DNA of 64,000 nt, from positions 23,824 through 87,823 of the forward strand of contig DASVBU010000004.1 in the NCBI GenBank assembly GCA_036375695.1, read 5' to 3'. The number at the start of each line of letters is the position of its first letter. Positions within the stretch are counted from its first letter, which is position 1. The stretch is from ZC4RG35 sp036375695 (GTDB lineage Bacteria > Actinomycetota > Acidimicrobiia > Spongiisociales > ZC4RG35). Positions 56,007 through 63,817 of this stretch are shown here, in pieces. The position numbers were made by a program, and so were the translations under genes. Under the pieces are notes generated by a model. That model was not told the origin of the DNA. It did not search any database and saw nothing but the letters and a program-made list of their open reading frames with translations.

Positions 56007-57143
56007 TCAGCTGTCGAGGCCGTGGAGGGTGTCGGTGATGAGATGGTCCACGACGGCCATCAGGGCCTCCCTCTCGTCGGCGCCATCGGTCACTGCGCGC
56101 TCATAGGTGGCGAGTTGGCGGTGGGCGCTGGTGCCATCGGAGACGATGTCGCGGGCGTGCTCCACCTCGCTGGTCACGCCCAGCTCGGCGGCGTCCTCGG
56201 CGACGAGATCGATCAGCTCCTCGACCAGGTCGGCGAAGGGGACCAGCTCGCCCCGTCCGAAGTCCATGAGCTCGCCGTCGACGCCATATCGCTGCGCCCG
56301 CCAGATGTTCTCGTCGATGAGCGCCGGCTGGTAGCTGCGCCAGCGCTGGTTTCTACGGCGCAACCCGTACATGAACGAGAGCAGGGACTGATACAGGGCG
56401 GCCACGGTCATGGCGTCGTCGAGCCGGGTGCACACGTCGGAGACCCGCATCTCCAGGGTCGGGTAGCGGCCCGATGGTCGGATGTGCCACCACAGCTTGG
56501 TGGAGTCCTCGATGAGCCCGGCGCCGACGAGGAGGTCGAGATAGCGCTGGTACTCGCCCCAGGAGACGAACTCGTCGGGGAGGCCGGTACGGGGGAGGTT
56601 CTGGAAGATGACCAGCCGGTAGGCGAGGAGACCGGTGGGGCGGCCGTCCCAGAACGGCGAAGACGTGCTCAGTGCCAGGAGGTGCGGGAGCATGTACTTG
56701 ACCTGGTTCATCAGGTCGATGCGGAGGTGGTCGTCCTCGATGCCGACATGGACGTGCATGCCGCAGATGACGAGTTGCCGGGCGACCTGGCCCATGTCGG
56801 TGGCCAGCTTGAGGTAGCGCGGGTGCTCGGTGGTCTCCTGGGCCGCCCAGTTGGCGAACGGGTGTGTCGACGCCGCGATGATGGCGGCGCCGTGCTCGCT
56901 CACCACCGAGGCGAGCTCTCGTCGCAGCGCGGCCAGGTCGGCCCTGGCGTCGGAGACCTTCTCGGAGATCTTGGTGCCCACCTCGATCTGGGCCTTGAGG
57001 AACTCGGGTGTCACCTGCGGGCCGAGTACGTCTCGCAGGGCGTCCCACATCCCCGGCGGCGGGCTGGTGACCAGGTCGCGGGTCTCGCGGTCGACCACCA
57101 GGTACTCCTCTTCGATCCCGATGGTGAAGCTCGGCCGCTCCAT
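56007..57143 (-). CDS. Carboxylate-amine ligase, YbdK/GCS2 type
   Basis: This 378-residue ATP-dependent ligase is of the glutamate-cysteine ligase type 2 family. FTIGIEEEYLVVDRETRDL holds the metal/ATP-binding Glu cluster; CGMHVHVGIEDD, the Trp/Arg-rich WWHIRPSGRYPTLEMRVSD and ALYQSLLSFMYGLRRRNQRW follow. Such enzymes make gamma-glutamyl-type bonds; weak GCL activity is reported for YbdK, so the true substrate is open. ATG 57143 begins the conserved fold. It follows tag by 11 bases on the same strand. Confidence 0.9.
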   Translation of the reverse strand: MERPSFTIGIEEEYLVVDRETRDLVTSPPPGMWDALRDVLGPQVTPEFLKAQIEVGTKISEKVSDARADLAALRRELASVVSEHGAAIIAASTHPFANWAAQETTEHPRYLKLATDMGQVARQLVICGMHVHVGIEDDHLRIDLMNQVKYMLPHLLALSTSSPFWDGRPTGLLAYRLVIFQNLPRTGLPDEFVSWGEYQRYLDLLVGAGLIEDSTKLWWHIRPSGRYPTLEMRVSDVCTRLDDAMTVAALYQSLLSFMYGLRRRNQRWRSYQPALIDENIWRAQRYGVDGELMDFGRGELVPFADLVEELIDLVAEDAAELGVTSEVEHARDIVSDGTSAHRQLATYERAVTDGADEREALMAVVDHLITDTLHGLDS

Positions 57144-57154
57144 GGCGGGGAAAC

Positions 57155-57745
57155 CTAGACGCGGGACTCCAGTACCAGCCGTCTCAGACGGGAGCATTCC
57201 TCCCGGGCCCAGCAGCCGGGGTCGTGATCGTTGACCAGGCCCATCGACTGCATGAAGGCGTACACCGTGGTCGGCCCCACGAAGGTCCAACCTCGTCGCT
57301 TCAGGTCCTTGGAGAGCGCCGTCGAGGTCTCGGTGAAGGCGACCTCTGCGGTCGGGATCGGGTCCTCCCCGTCGGCCCAGTCCCAGAAGTAGGAGGAGAG
57401 GGAGCCGAACTCGTCGATGACCTCGAGGGCGCGCTCGGCGTTGTTGATGGTCGACCTGATCTTCCCCTCGTGCCGGACGATCCCCGGGTCGGCGAGCAGT
57501 CGGCCCACGTCTTCCTCACCGAAGCCGGCCACCGTCTGCGGGTCGAAGCCGGCGAAGCCCGCCCGGAAGGCCTCTCTCTTGCGGAGGATGGTGATCCAGG
57601 ACAGCCCGGACTGGAACCCCTCGAGGCAGATCTTCTCGAAGAGGGCCCGGTCGTCGGTGGAGGCCCGGCCCCACTCGTTGTCGTGGTACTCGAGATAGAG
57701 GTCGTCGCTGCCCACCCAGGCGCAGCGGAGCGGTTCGGACATCAT
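57155..57745 (-). CDS. tag: DNA-3-methyladenine glycosylase I
   Basis: This 196-residue glycosylase removes 3-methyladenine from DNA. The family order is clear: RCAWVGSDDLYLEYHDNEWG with the N-terminal Cys/His zinc ligands, LFEKICLEGFQSGLSWITIL, KREAFRAGFAGFD, and the C-terminal zinc motif MGLVNDHDPGCW. Start ATG 57745 fits TAGCCT 6 bases upstream; ATG 57742 is next to it. It leads the tag-ybdK pair. Confidence 0.95.
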   Translation of the reverse strand: MMSEPLRCAWVGSDDLYLEYHDNEWGRASTDDRALFEKICLEGFQSGLSWITILRKREAFRAGFAGFDPQTVAGFGEEDVGRLLADPGIVRHEGKIRSTINNAERALEVIDEFGSLSSYFWDWADGEDPIPTAEVAFTETSTALSKDLKRRGWTFVGPTTVYAFMQSMGLVNDHDPGCWAREECSRLRRLVLESRV

Positions 57746-57751
57746 GAGGGG

Positions 57752-57757
57752 AGGCTA
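57752..57757 (-). promoter_or_regulatory. -10 element TAGCCT for tag
   Basis: On the minus strand TAGCCT ends 6 bases before the ATG at 57745, favouring that ATG over 57742. Confidence 0.4.
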
Positions 57758-57812
57758 TTGCCTGCGTGCATCGCGATTCTCAAAACCCGGAACCACCCGG
57801 TGTGCCGTGGCG

Positions 57813-57818
57813 TAACGT
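57813..57818 (+). promoter_or_regulatory. -10 element TAACGT for the sulfite-oxidase-like gene
   Basis: TAACGT ends 7 bases before GTG 57826, which supports that start against the longer frame beginning at 57766. Confidence 0.4.
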
Positions 57819-57825
57819 CAACGTG

Positions 57826-59340
57826 GTGAGGTCCAGGGACGCCGCCGCAGGCGCCGCCGCCTCAGGTCTGGCCCTCGGGGTCTCGGAACTGGCGGCGGGG
57901 ATCTTCCCTGTGCTCCCCTCGCTCGCCGAGGGTGTGGGGAACCGGGTGGTCGATGGCGTCCCCGCGCCGGTCCGTGATTTCGCCATCTCCGTGTTCGGCA
58001 CCGCCGACAAGGCCGTTCTGCTCACCGGCATCGCACTGGTCACACTCGGGCTCGGCGCGCTGGTGGGGGTGGCAGCCCGACGCCGGTGGTGGGTGGCAGG
58101 TGTGGCATTCGGAGGTTTCGCCGTGCTGGCGGCCTGGGCGGCAACCGGCGATCCCGGTGTGTCGGCGACGGTGGCGGCGGTGCCGGCGATACTCGCCGCG
58201 GTCACCGGTCTGACCGTGCTGTGGTGGCTCTACGGGCGCACCGCATCGGCAACCACGACCGAGGCCGACCCGTCGCGTCGTGCGCTGATGACCGGTCTGG
58301 GAGCGGTGGCCGGTCTCGCGGTGGTGGCCATGGCCACGGGACGTGTCCTCCTGGAGCGCTCCAAGCGGATCTTCTCCGGACGGGAGGATGTGGTGCTACC
58401 TGCGGCAGCAGAGCCACTCCCGGAGCCCGGCGACGGTGCCGAATTGCAGGTGTCGGGCATCACGCCACTGTTCGTGCCCAATGACGACTTCTATCGAATC
58501 GACACGGCCCTGTTCGTGCCCAGGGTCGACATCGGCGATTGGTCCCTGGAGATCACCGGGGCGGTCTCCCGACCATACCGGCTCACCTACGCCGACATCC
58601 TCGACATGCCCATGGTGGAGCGGGACGTGACGCTCTCCTGTGTCTCCAACCGTGTCGGAGGAGGCCTGGTGGGCAATGCCCGGTGGCTGGGTGTTCCTCT
58701 GGTGGAGATCCTCGACCGGGCCGGGCCACTCCCGGACGGGGAGCAGGTCGTGGCGCGCTCCGTCGACGGGTTCACGGTGGGCTTCCCCATCGCGGCCGCG
58801 TACGACGGTCGTGACGCCCTGCTCGCGGTGGGAATGAATGGGGAGCCCCTGCCCTACGAGCACGGCTTCCCCGCCCGGCTGGTCGTCGCCGGCCTCTACG
58901 GGTACGTCTCCGCCACCAAGTGGCTGCAGACGATCGAGCTCACCGGTTGGGACGCCTTCGACGCCTACTGGATCCCACGAGGTTGGGCCAAGGAGGGGCC
59001 GGTCCACACCCAGAGCCGCATCGACACGCCTTCCCACCTGTCGAACATCGACGCCGGCCCGGTCGTCGTGGCCGGGGTGGCGTGGGCACCGTCCCGCGGG
59101 ATCTCCGGTGTCGAGGTTCGTCTCGGCCAGGACTCCGACTGGGTGGAGGCCGAGATGTCCGTGCCGCTGTCGGACAGCGCCTGGGTGCAATGGAAGGCCG
59201 ACTGGGACGCCGCGCCCGGTCGGCACCTGCTCACCGTCCGGGCCACCGACGGCGACGGGGTGGTCCAGGACGAGATGATTCGACCGCCTGCGCCCAGCGG
59301 CGCCACGGGCTGGCATTCCATCCGGGTCACCGTCGCCTAA
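57826..59340 (+). CDS. Membrane-anchored sulfite-oxidase-family molybdoenzyme
   Basis: From GTG 57826 the product has 504 residues. About five N-terminal membrane helices (residues ~10-175) precede a SUOX-fold molybdopterin domain: NDDFYRIDTALFVPRVDIGDW, ITGAVSRPYRLTYADIL, the Mo-ligand Cys in TLSCVSNRVGGGLVGNARWLGVPL, and FPARLVVAGLYGYVSATKWLQTI. A C-terminal dimerisation/Ig-like domain follows. It should act outside the membrane. Substrate is not assured, since many actinobacterial members are not sulfite oxidases. A MocA-like cofactor enzyme is encoded at 27890-28489. It overlaps the convergent gene by 4 bases. Confidence 0.88.
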   Translation: MRSRDAAAGAAASGLALGVSELAAGIFPVLPSLAEGVGNRVVDGVPAPVRDFAISVFGTADKAVLLTGIALVTLGLGALVGVAARRRWWVAGVAFGGFAVLAAWAATGDPGVSATVAAVPAILAAVTGLTVLWWLYGRTASATTTEADPSRRALMTGLGAVAGLAVVAMATGRVLLERSKRIFSGREDVVLPAAAEPLPEPGDGAELQVSGITPLFVPNDDFYRIDTALFVPRVDIGDWSLEITGAVSRPYRLTYADILDMPMVERDVTLSCVSNRVGGGLVGNARWLGVPLVEILDRAGPLPDGEQVVARSVDGFTVGFPIAAAYDGRDALLAVGMNGEPLPYEHGFPARLVVAGLYGYVSATKWLQTIELTGWDAFDAYWIPRGWAKEGPVHTQSRIDTPSHLSNIDAGPVVVAGVAWAPSRGISGVEVRLGQDSDWVEAEMSVPLSDSAWVQWKADWDAAPGRHLLTVRATDGDGVVQDEMIRPPAPSGATGWHSIRVTVA

Positions 59341-60314
59341 GGGGAGTCGTCGGACCAGTCGATGGCCGATACCGCCCAGGCGAGCCCGGTGTCCGGATCG
59401 GCCACGGCCAGTCGCAGCTGCCACCCGGTGCCCGGGGCGCCGTCGTCGAACCAGGCCCACTCCAGACGTCGCACCGCCTCGCCCATCGCGTCCGGATCGG
59501 GCGGCCAGTCCAGGTCGCAGAGGGTCGCCACGACCCACCAGGCGCCGTACCGCCCCGCGGCGGCGCCCCTTCTGCGCCCGTGGGCGCCGGCGGAGGCGCC
59601 GGCCCATGCCATCCAGGCCAACGCGTCCCCGGCGGGTATCCGCGCCAGCCGCGCCGCAGACAAGCCCAGACCCCGGATGGCATCGACGATCCCTCCCTCC
59701 ACCGTGACCGTCTGACAGCGGCCGTTGGACTCGTCGGTCCAGGCCGAGACGAGATGGGCGAGGGCATCCTCCGAATCGGGGTCGGAGACGGTCCCCACCT
59801 CCTTCGGCAGGTCGACCGGCTCGACCGCGGGGGGTGGGGGTGACTGGTCCTCGACCCGGTCGGAGTGATAGGTCGGCGTCCGGTATTCCGGCTCCCAGGG
59901 CTGGAGATGGTCGGGAAGGTCGACGATGGGGCCTGTCCCCGACTCGCCGCGGACCACGCGCTCCGCGGCGGTGGTGAGTCGTTCCGGGCCGGGAGACAGG
60001 TGCGGGGCGAGTTCCTCCCAGGTCTTGGTGGAGGCCGCCACCTCGGCCAGCGGGCCGAGGGCGAAGCGGGCCGGCCCTTCGGTCACGGCCGGTCCCGCCC
60101 AGCGGCCCGGCGCCTGGAGGGCGAGCCGGTAGCGGATGTGCTCGTCGACACCCCAGAGCTGACGACCCCTGGTCACCGCCTCCTGGCAGCGTCGACGCAG
60201 GGAGACCAGGCCCTCCCAGTCGCGGGATGCGACCATGCCGTCGACGATGCGGAGGAGCTCGTCGGTGTCCGACGACTCGATCGCCTGGACGATCCTCGTG
60301 TCGGATGACGTCAC
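59337..60314 (-). CDS. Hypothetical protein coupled to a sulfurtransferase
   Basis: The 325-residue product starts at GTG 60314, overlapping the sulfurtransferase stop as GTGA. Residues 1-~110 are helical and repeat-like (IVQAIESSDTDELLRIVDGM, then WEGLVSLRRRCQEAVTRGRQLW). The middle (~125-190) is Pro/Glu-rich and probably disordered. The C-terminal ~130 residues are Trp/Ala-rich (ALAWMAWAGASAGAHGRRRG, LEWAWFDDGAPGTGWQLRL). No signal peptide, membrane helix or catalytic motif stands out, and I do not recognise the family. Context suggests a partner of the rhodanese protein or a shared-stress role. Confidence 0.7.
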   Translation of the reverse strand: MTSSDTRIVQAIESSDTDELLRIVDGMVASRDWEGLVSLRRRCQEAVTRGRQLWGVDEHIRYRLALQAPGRWAGPAVTEGPARFALGPLAEVAASTKTWEELAPHLSPGPERLTTAAERVVRGESGTGPIVDLPDHLQPWEPEYRTPTYHSDRVEDQSPPPPAVEPVDLPKEVGTVSDPDSEDALAHLVSAWTDESNGRCQTVTVEGGIVDAIRGLGLSAARLARIPAGDALAWMAWAGASAGAHGRRRGAAAGRYGAWWVVATLCDLDWPPDPDAMGEAVRRLEWAWFDDGAPGTGWQLRLAVADPDTGLAWAVSAIDWSDDSP

Positions 60315-61108
60315 GGACCGGTCTCCACGGGCAGGTCGCGACGCGACCATTCCGAGAAGGAGCCCACATATACGTCCGGCATCCCCAGACCGGCGATCTC
60401 CATCGCCAATGCGAGGTGGCAGGCGTTGGTCCCCGACCCGCAGTAGACGACGGGCCTGTCCAGCCCTTCGAACCGCGCCGCCAGGGTCTCCGGCGGGAGG
60501 AAGCGGCCGGACTCGTCGAGGTTCCCCGGGTAGGGGCGATTGACCGCTCCGGGGATGTGCCCGGCCTTGGGGTCGACCGGCTCGACCTCGCCGCGGAACC
60601 GCTCGGGAACGCGGGCATCGACCAGGGCCCTGCCCTCCAGCTGGTGGCGGGTGACCACGCCGGTGAAGCCGTCGGGGATCGGGTACCTGGACGGGTCGGG
60701 GACGACTTCGCCGGTCTCCACCGGATGGCCGGCTCCCACCCATGCCTGGTACCCGCCATCCAGCACCCGGACCGTGTCGTGACCGATCGACCGGAGCATC
60801 CACCACATGCGGGCGGCCACCGCACCACCCGAGTCGTCATAGACCACGACCTCGTCCCCGGGGGAGAGCCCGAGACGACCCAGCGTGCCGGCGAAGACGG
60901 CGGGCTCGGGCAGCGGGTGACGCCCGTCTAGGGAGGGCGGGGCCGCAAGGTCCCGGTCGAGGTCGACGAAGACCGCTCCTGGCACGTGGCCGGCGAGATA
61001 GGAGGCGTGGCCGGCCTCCGGCTCGGCCAGGGACCACCGGATGTCGTAGACCCTGACTTCCCGGAGCCGGGTGGCGAGCTCGTCGACCGTGATCAACGGG
61101 CCCGGCAT
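60311..61108 (-). CDS. sseA: Thiosulfate/3-mercaptopyruvate sulfurtransferase
   Basis: This 265-residue tandem rhodanese protein has an inactive N-terminal domain (VYDIRWSLAEPEAGHASYLAGHVPGA-type start, then DEVVVYDDSGGAVAARMWWML) and an active C-terminal domain. The C-terminal domain has DARVPERFRGEVEPVDPKAG and the catalytic Cys loop VVYCGSGTNACHLAL. The CGSGT loop is the sort seen in thiosulfate and mercaptopyruvate sulfurtransferases. It lies between a small helical-protein gene (2 bases upstream) and the hypothetical gene (4-base overlap). Confidence 0.93.
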   Translation of the reverse strand: MPGPLITVDELATRLREVRVYDIRWSLAEPEAGHASYLAGHVPGAVFVDLDRDLAAPPSLDGRHPLPEPAVFAGTLGRLGLSPGDEVVVYDDSGGAVAARMWWMLRSIGHDTVRVLDGGYQAWVGAGHPVETGEVVPDPSRYPIPDGFTGVVTRHQLEGRALVDARVPERFRGEVEPVDPKAGHIPGAVNRPYPGNLDESGRFLPPETLAARFEGLDRPVVYCGSGTNACHLALAMEIAGLGMPDVYVGSFSEWSRRDLPVETGP

Positions 61109-61110
61109 GG

Positions 61111-61443
61111 TCACTCTTCTTCCCCGGCGGCGTCCTCCCGGGAGATCTCGGCGGCGAGACCGCTCACCGTGGCGCCGACGGCGTCGGCGAGCGACCCGAC
61201 CGCGGTGCGGAGGTGGCGCCGCACCCCGGGATCCTGGAGGGCGTTCCCGAACGTCGTCGCCACCTTGTTCCATGCCCCGGCCAGCGTGGAGAACGCATCC
61301 CTGATGTCGTCCTCCGTGGGCCCTTCGTCGTCGGCGACGCTCCGGTAGAGGTCGCGGAGCCGCCGTCCCAGCTCCCCGATCTCCTCGTTGGCGCGCCGCC
61401 AGGGATCCCCGGAGGTCGTAGCATCGTCGTGGTGCGGCTCCAC
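61111..61443 (-). CDS. Small helical hypothetical protein
   Basis: This 110-residue acidic product starts at GTG 61443. It is nearly all helix with amphipathic repeats (RRLRDLYRSVADDEG, DIRDAFSTLAGAWNKVATTF, VRRHLRTAVGSLADAVGATV). No Cys, export signal or known motif is seen. The start overlaps the opposing exonuclease start by 12 bases, so the two 5' ends are nested head to head. It sits 2 bases before sseA. The real start could be slightly different, but no good later start exists in frame. Confidence 0.65.
   Translation of the reverse strand: MEPHHDDATTSGDPWRRANEEIGELGRRLRDLYRSVADDEGPTEDDIRDAFSTLAGAWNKVATTFGNALQDPGVRRHLRTAVGSLADAVGATVSGLAAEISREDAAGEEE
61419..61424 (+). promoter_or_regulatory. 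-10 element TAGCAT for the exonuclease gene
   Basis: TAGCAT ends 7 bases before GTG 61432, supporting that start over GTG 61429. It lies inside the first codons of the opposing small gene. Confidence 0.4.
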
Positions 61444-62292
61444 CTTCTCGATGGTACCTACGAGCTGTTCCGCGCCCACTACGGGCGGCGGGACACCTTC
61501 ACCGCGAGGGACGGCTCCGACCTGAAGGCGACGGTGGGGGTGATGGACTCGACGCTGGCCTTGCTCCGGGAGCCGGGCGTGACCCATCTCGCCGCCAGCT
61601 TCGACACGGTGATCGAGTCGTTCCGCAACGACATGTTCCCGGGCTACAAGTCTTCCGCCGGCATGGACCCGGAGCTTCTGGCGCAGTTTCCGACGGTGGA
61701 GCGGGCGCTGGAGGCACTCGGTGTCGTCGTTTGGCGGAACATCCAGTACGAGGCGGACGATGCCATCGGCACCGCCGCGGTGCGCTGGGTGGAGGACGTC
61801 GAGCAGGTCGTGATCTGCACGCCGGACAAGGACATGGCCCAGGTGGTGCTCGGCGACCGGATCGTCCTGTACAACCGTCGGGAGCAGAAGATCCTCGACG
61901 AGGCCGCGGTGAGGGAGAAGTTCGGCGTCGGCCCCGAGTCGATCCCCGACTACCTGGCGCTGGTTGGGGACACCGCCGACGGCATCCCCGGGATCCCGGG
62001 GTGGGGCGCGAAGACCGCCTCCACGGTGCTGGCCCGATACGGGCGGCTGGAGATGATCCCGCTCGACGCCTCGCTCTGGGAGGTCCCGGTGCGTGGCGCC
62101 GACCGGCTCATCACCTCCCTGCGGGACAACCTCGACGCCGCCTTGCTTTATCGCGACCTGGCCACCCTCCGCCTCGACGTCCCCATCGAGGAGGAGTTGA
62201 CCGACCTGGAATGGAAGGGCGTGGAGCGCAGCCGGCTGGAGGAGTTCTGCGACGAGTTCGGCCTCGACCCGGACCGATTCCGGATCGACTAG
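61432..62292 (+). CDS. 5'-3' exonuclease (PolI N-terminal/FEN-like)
   Basis: This 286-residue nuclease of the PIN/FEN fold begins at the metal-binding LHLLDGTYELFRAHY. ASFDTVIESFRNDMFPGYKSSAGM, NIQYEADDAIGTAA and VVICTPDKDMAQVV supply the Asp/Glu metal ligands, and the helix-hairpin-helix is LVGDTADGIPGIPGWGAKTA. It resembles the 5' nuclease domain of DNA polymerase I as a stand-alone protein. It would remove flaps and RNA primers or act in repair. The C-terminus ends 4 bases into the opposing zinc-ribbon gene. Confidence 0.92.
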   Translation: MRLHLLDGTYELFRAHYGRRDTFTARDGSDLKATVGVMDSTLALLREPGVTHLAASFDTVIESFRNDMFPGYKSSAGMDPELLAQFPTVERALEALGVVVWRNIQYEADDAIGTAAVRWVEDVEQVVICTPDKDMAQVVLGDRIVLYNRREQKILDEAAVREKFGVGPESIPDYLALVGDTADGIPGIPGWGAKTASTVLARYGRLEMIPLDASLWEVPVRGADRLITSLRDNLDAALLYRDLATLRLDVPIEEELTDLEWKGVERSRLEEFCDEFGLDPDRFRID

Positions 62293-62450
62293 TCCTGCTC
62301 CCAGACGACGTCGAAACGGCCATAACAGTCGGGGCAGTGATAGACGAGAAGGGTCCCCGGCTCGACCGGCTCGTCGTCCGGCAGGTGCGTCATCAGCCTC
62401 GCCTGCCCCAGGCATTCGACGCAGAGGATGGTATCCGGAGGCTCGTTCAC
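62289..62450 (-). CDS. Small zinc-ribbon protein
   Basis: This 53-residue product starts at GTG 62450, overlapping the nhaA stop as GTGA. It has two CxxC pairs, ILCVECLGQ and YHCPDCYGRFD, spaced about 30 residues apart, which form a zinc ribbon. The central part is acidic (LPDDEPVEPG). It is too short for most automatic callers. Coupling to nhaA and the downstream end shared with the exonuclease gene suggest it is real. Function is unknown. Confidence 0.72.
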   Translation of the reverse strand: MNEPPDTILCVECLGQARLMTHLPDDEPVEPGTLLVYHCPDCYGRFDVVWEQD

Positions 62451-63802
62451 TTCCCGGCCCGCCTTCCCGAGTAGCGGAGCAGGGCGGACCCGAGCAGCCC
62501 TGCGACCAGTGATCCCGCGAAGATGCCGGTCTTCGCCAGGTCGGTGGTTGCCGGATCGTCGAAAGCCAGGCCCGCGACGAACAGGGCCACCGTGAACCCG
62601 ATACCGCCCACGGCCGCCAGCCCGATGACGTGCTTGCGGCCCACACCGGACGGCAGCTGCCCCAACCCGATCCGCACCGCGAGGAAGGAGAACAACGAGA
62701 TGCCGATTGTCTTGCCGACGACGAGCCCGAGGGAGACACCGAGGGCGACGCGGGAGCCGAGCGACCCGAGGATGTCGACACCCCTGAAATCGACACCGGC
62801 GTTGGCGAGGGCGAACAGGGGCACGATCACGAACGAGCTCCATGGTGCGAGACGGTGTTCGAGCCGGTTGAGCGGAGGGATGGTCTCGTTGGAGATCTCC
62901 GAGAGAAGCATGATCTCGTGCTCGGCGTGCTCGATGGCCAGCTCGTCGCCGACGGCGCCGACCGGGAACTGGTCGAGGATGGCCCTGGCCCGCTCGTCGA
63001 AGTCCTTGGGCTCGTAATAGGGCCGGGCCGGCGTGAGGAACCCGAGGGCGACGCCCGTGAGCGTGGCGTGAACCCCGGACTCCAGGGCGAGGTACCAGAC
63101 CACCAGGGCCGCCGGCACGTAGAAGATCATCGATCGGATTCGCACCCGTCCCGCGATCCACACGATCAAAAGGCCGCCGATCACGCCGAGGAGGTATCCC
63201 GGACGTAGCTCGCCCGTGTAGAAGATGGCGATGATCACGATGGCCATGATGTCGTCTGCGACCGCCACGGCGAGCAGGAACAGCTTCGCCGGCGGCGGCA
63301 CCCGCCTGCCGAGAACGGTGACGACACCTACGGCAAAGGCGATGTCCGTTGCCACCGGGATCCCCCAGCCCGCGGCGGCGTCGGTCCCGGCGTTGAAGAG
63401 CATGAAGATCGACGCCGGGACGATCATCCCGCCGAGGGCCGCGACCACCGGCAACGTCGCGGCCTTGGGGTCACGCAGATCACCGAGCACCGATTCCCGC
63501 TTGATCTCCAGGCCGACGACGAAGAAGAAGATCGCCATCAAGCCATCGTTGACCATGTGACCGAAGGACTCCTCCAGATGGATGGGCCCGAACTGAAACT
63601 CGACGATCAGCTCTTCGAACAGGTGGAAGTAGCTGTCCGCGTAGGACGAGTTGGCCCATACCAGGGCCACCGCCGCTGCCACCAGGAGCACTATGCCTGA
63701 GCCGGCCTCGATCTGGGTGAAGCGTTTGAACGGCTGAACGAAGACCCGCGGGACGAACCGGTTCGAGTTCGCCCAGGTCGAGTGACGCTGGTCGAAGGTC
63801 AT
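62447..63802 (-). CDS. nhaA: Na+/H+ antiporter NhaA
   Basis: This 451-residue antiporter exchanges Na+ for H+. Motifs: GSGIVLLVAAAVALVWANS at helix 1, DGLMAIFFFVVGLEIKRE, PVATDIAFAVGVVTVLG with the Asp pair region (VADDIMAIVIIAIFYTGEL), and the C-terminal RIGLGQLPSGVGRKHVIGLA and GGIGFTVALFVAGLAF. Residues ~275-320 are a soluble insert (DFDERARAILDQFPVGAVGD) as in actinobacterial NhaA. It begins 15 bases after the aldolase stop and carries its own TAACGT. Confidence 0.94.
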   Translation of the reverse strand: MTFDQRHSTWANSNRFVPRVFVQPFKRFTQIEAGSGIVLLVAAAVALVWANSSYADSYFHLFEELIVEFQFGPIHLEESFGHMVNDGLMAIFFFVVGLEIKRESVLGDLRDPKAATLPVVAALGGMIVPASIFMLFNAGTDAAAGWGIPVATDIAFAVGVVTVLGRRVPPPAKLFLLAVAVADDIMAIVIIAIFYTGELRPGYLLGVIGGLLIVWIAGRVRIRSMIFYVPAALVVWYLALESGVHATLTGVALGFLTPARPYYEPKDFDERARAILDQFPVGAVGDELAIEHAEHEIMLLSEISNETIPPLNRLEHRLAPWSSFVIVPLFALANAGVDFRGVDILGSLGSRVALGVSLGLVVGKTIGISLFSFLAVRIGLGQLPSGVGRKHVIGLAAVGGIGFTVALFVAGLAFDDPATTDLAKTGIFAGSLVAGLLGSALLRYSGRRAGK

Positions 63803-63811
63803 GGCGGGGAC

Positions 63812-63817
63812 ACGTTA
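63812..63817 (-). promoter_or_regulatory. -10 element TAACGT for nhaA
   Basis: On the minus strand TAACGT overlaps the second of two tandem TAA stops of the aldolase gene and ends 9 bases before the nhaA ATG. Confidence 0.4.

Noticed and set aside
61111..62796. 561-codon minus-strand frame covering the exonuclease gene
   Set aside because: The upstream portion lies antisense to conserved nuclease motifs. Only the C-terminal 110 codons, outside that gene, are kept as a candidate.
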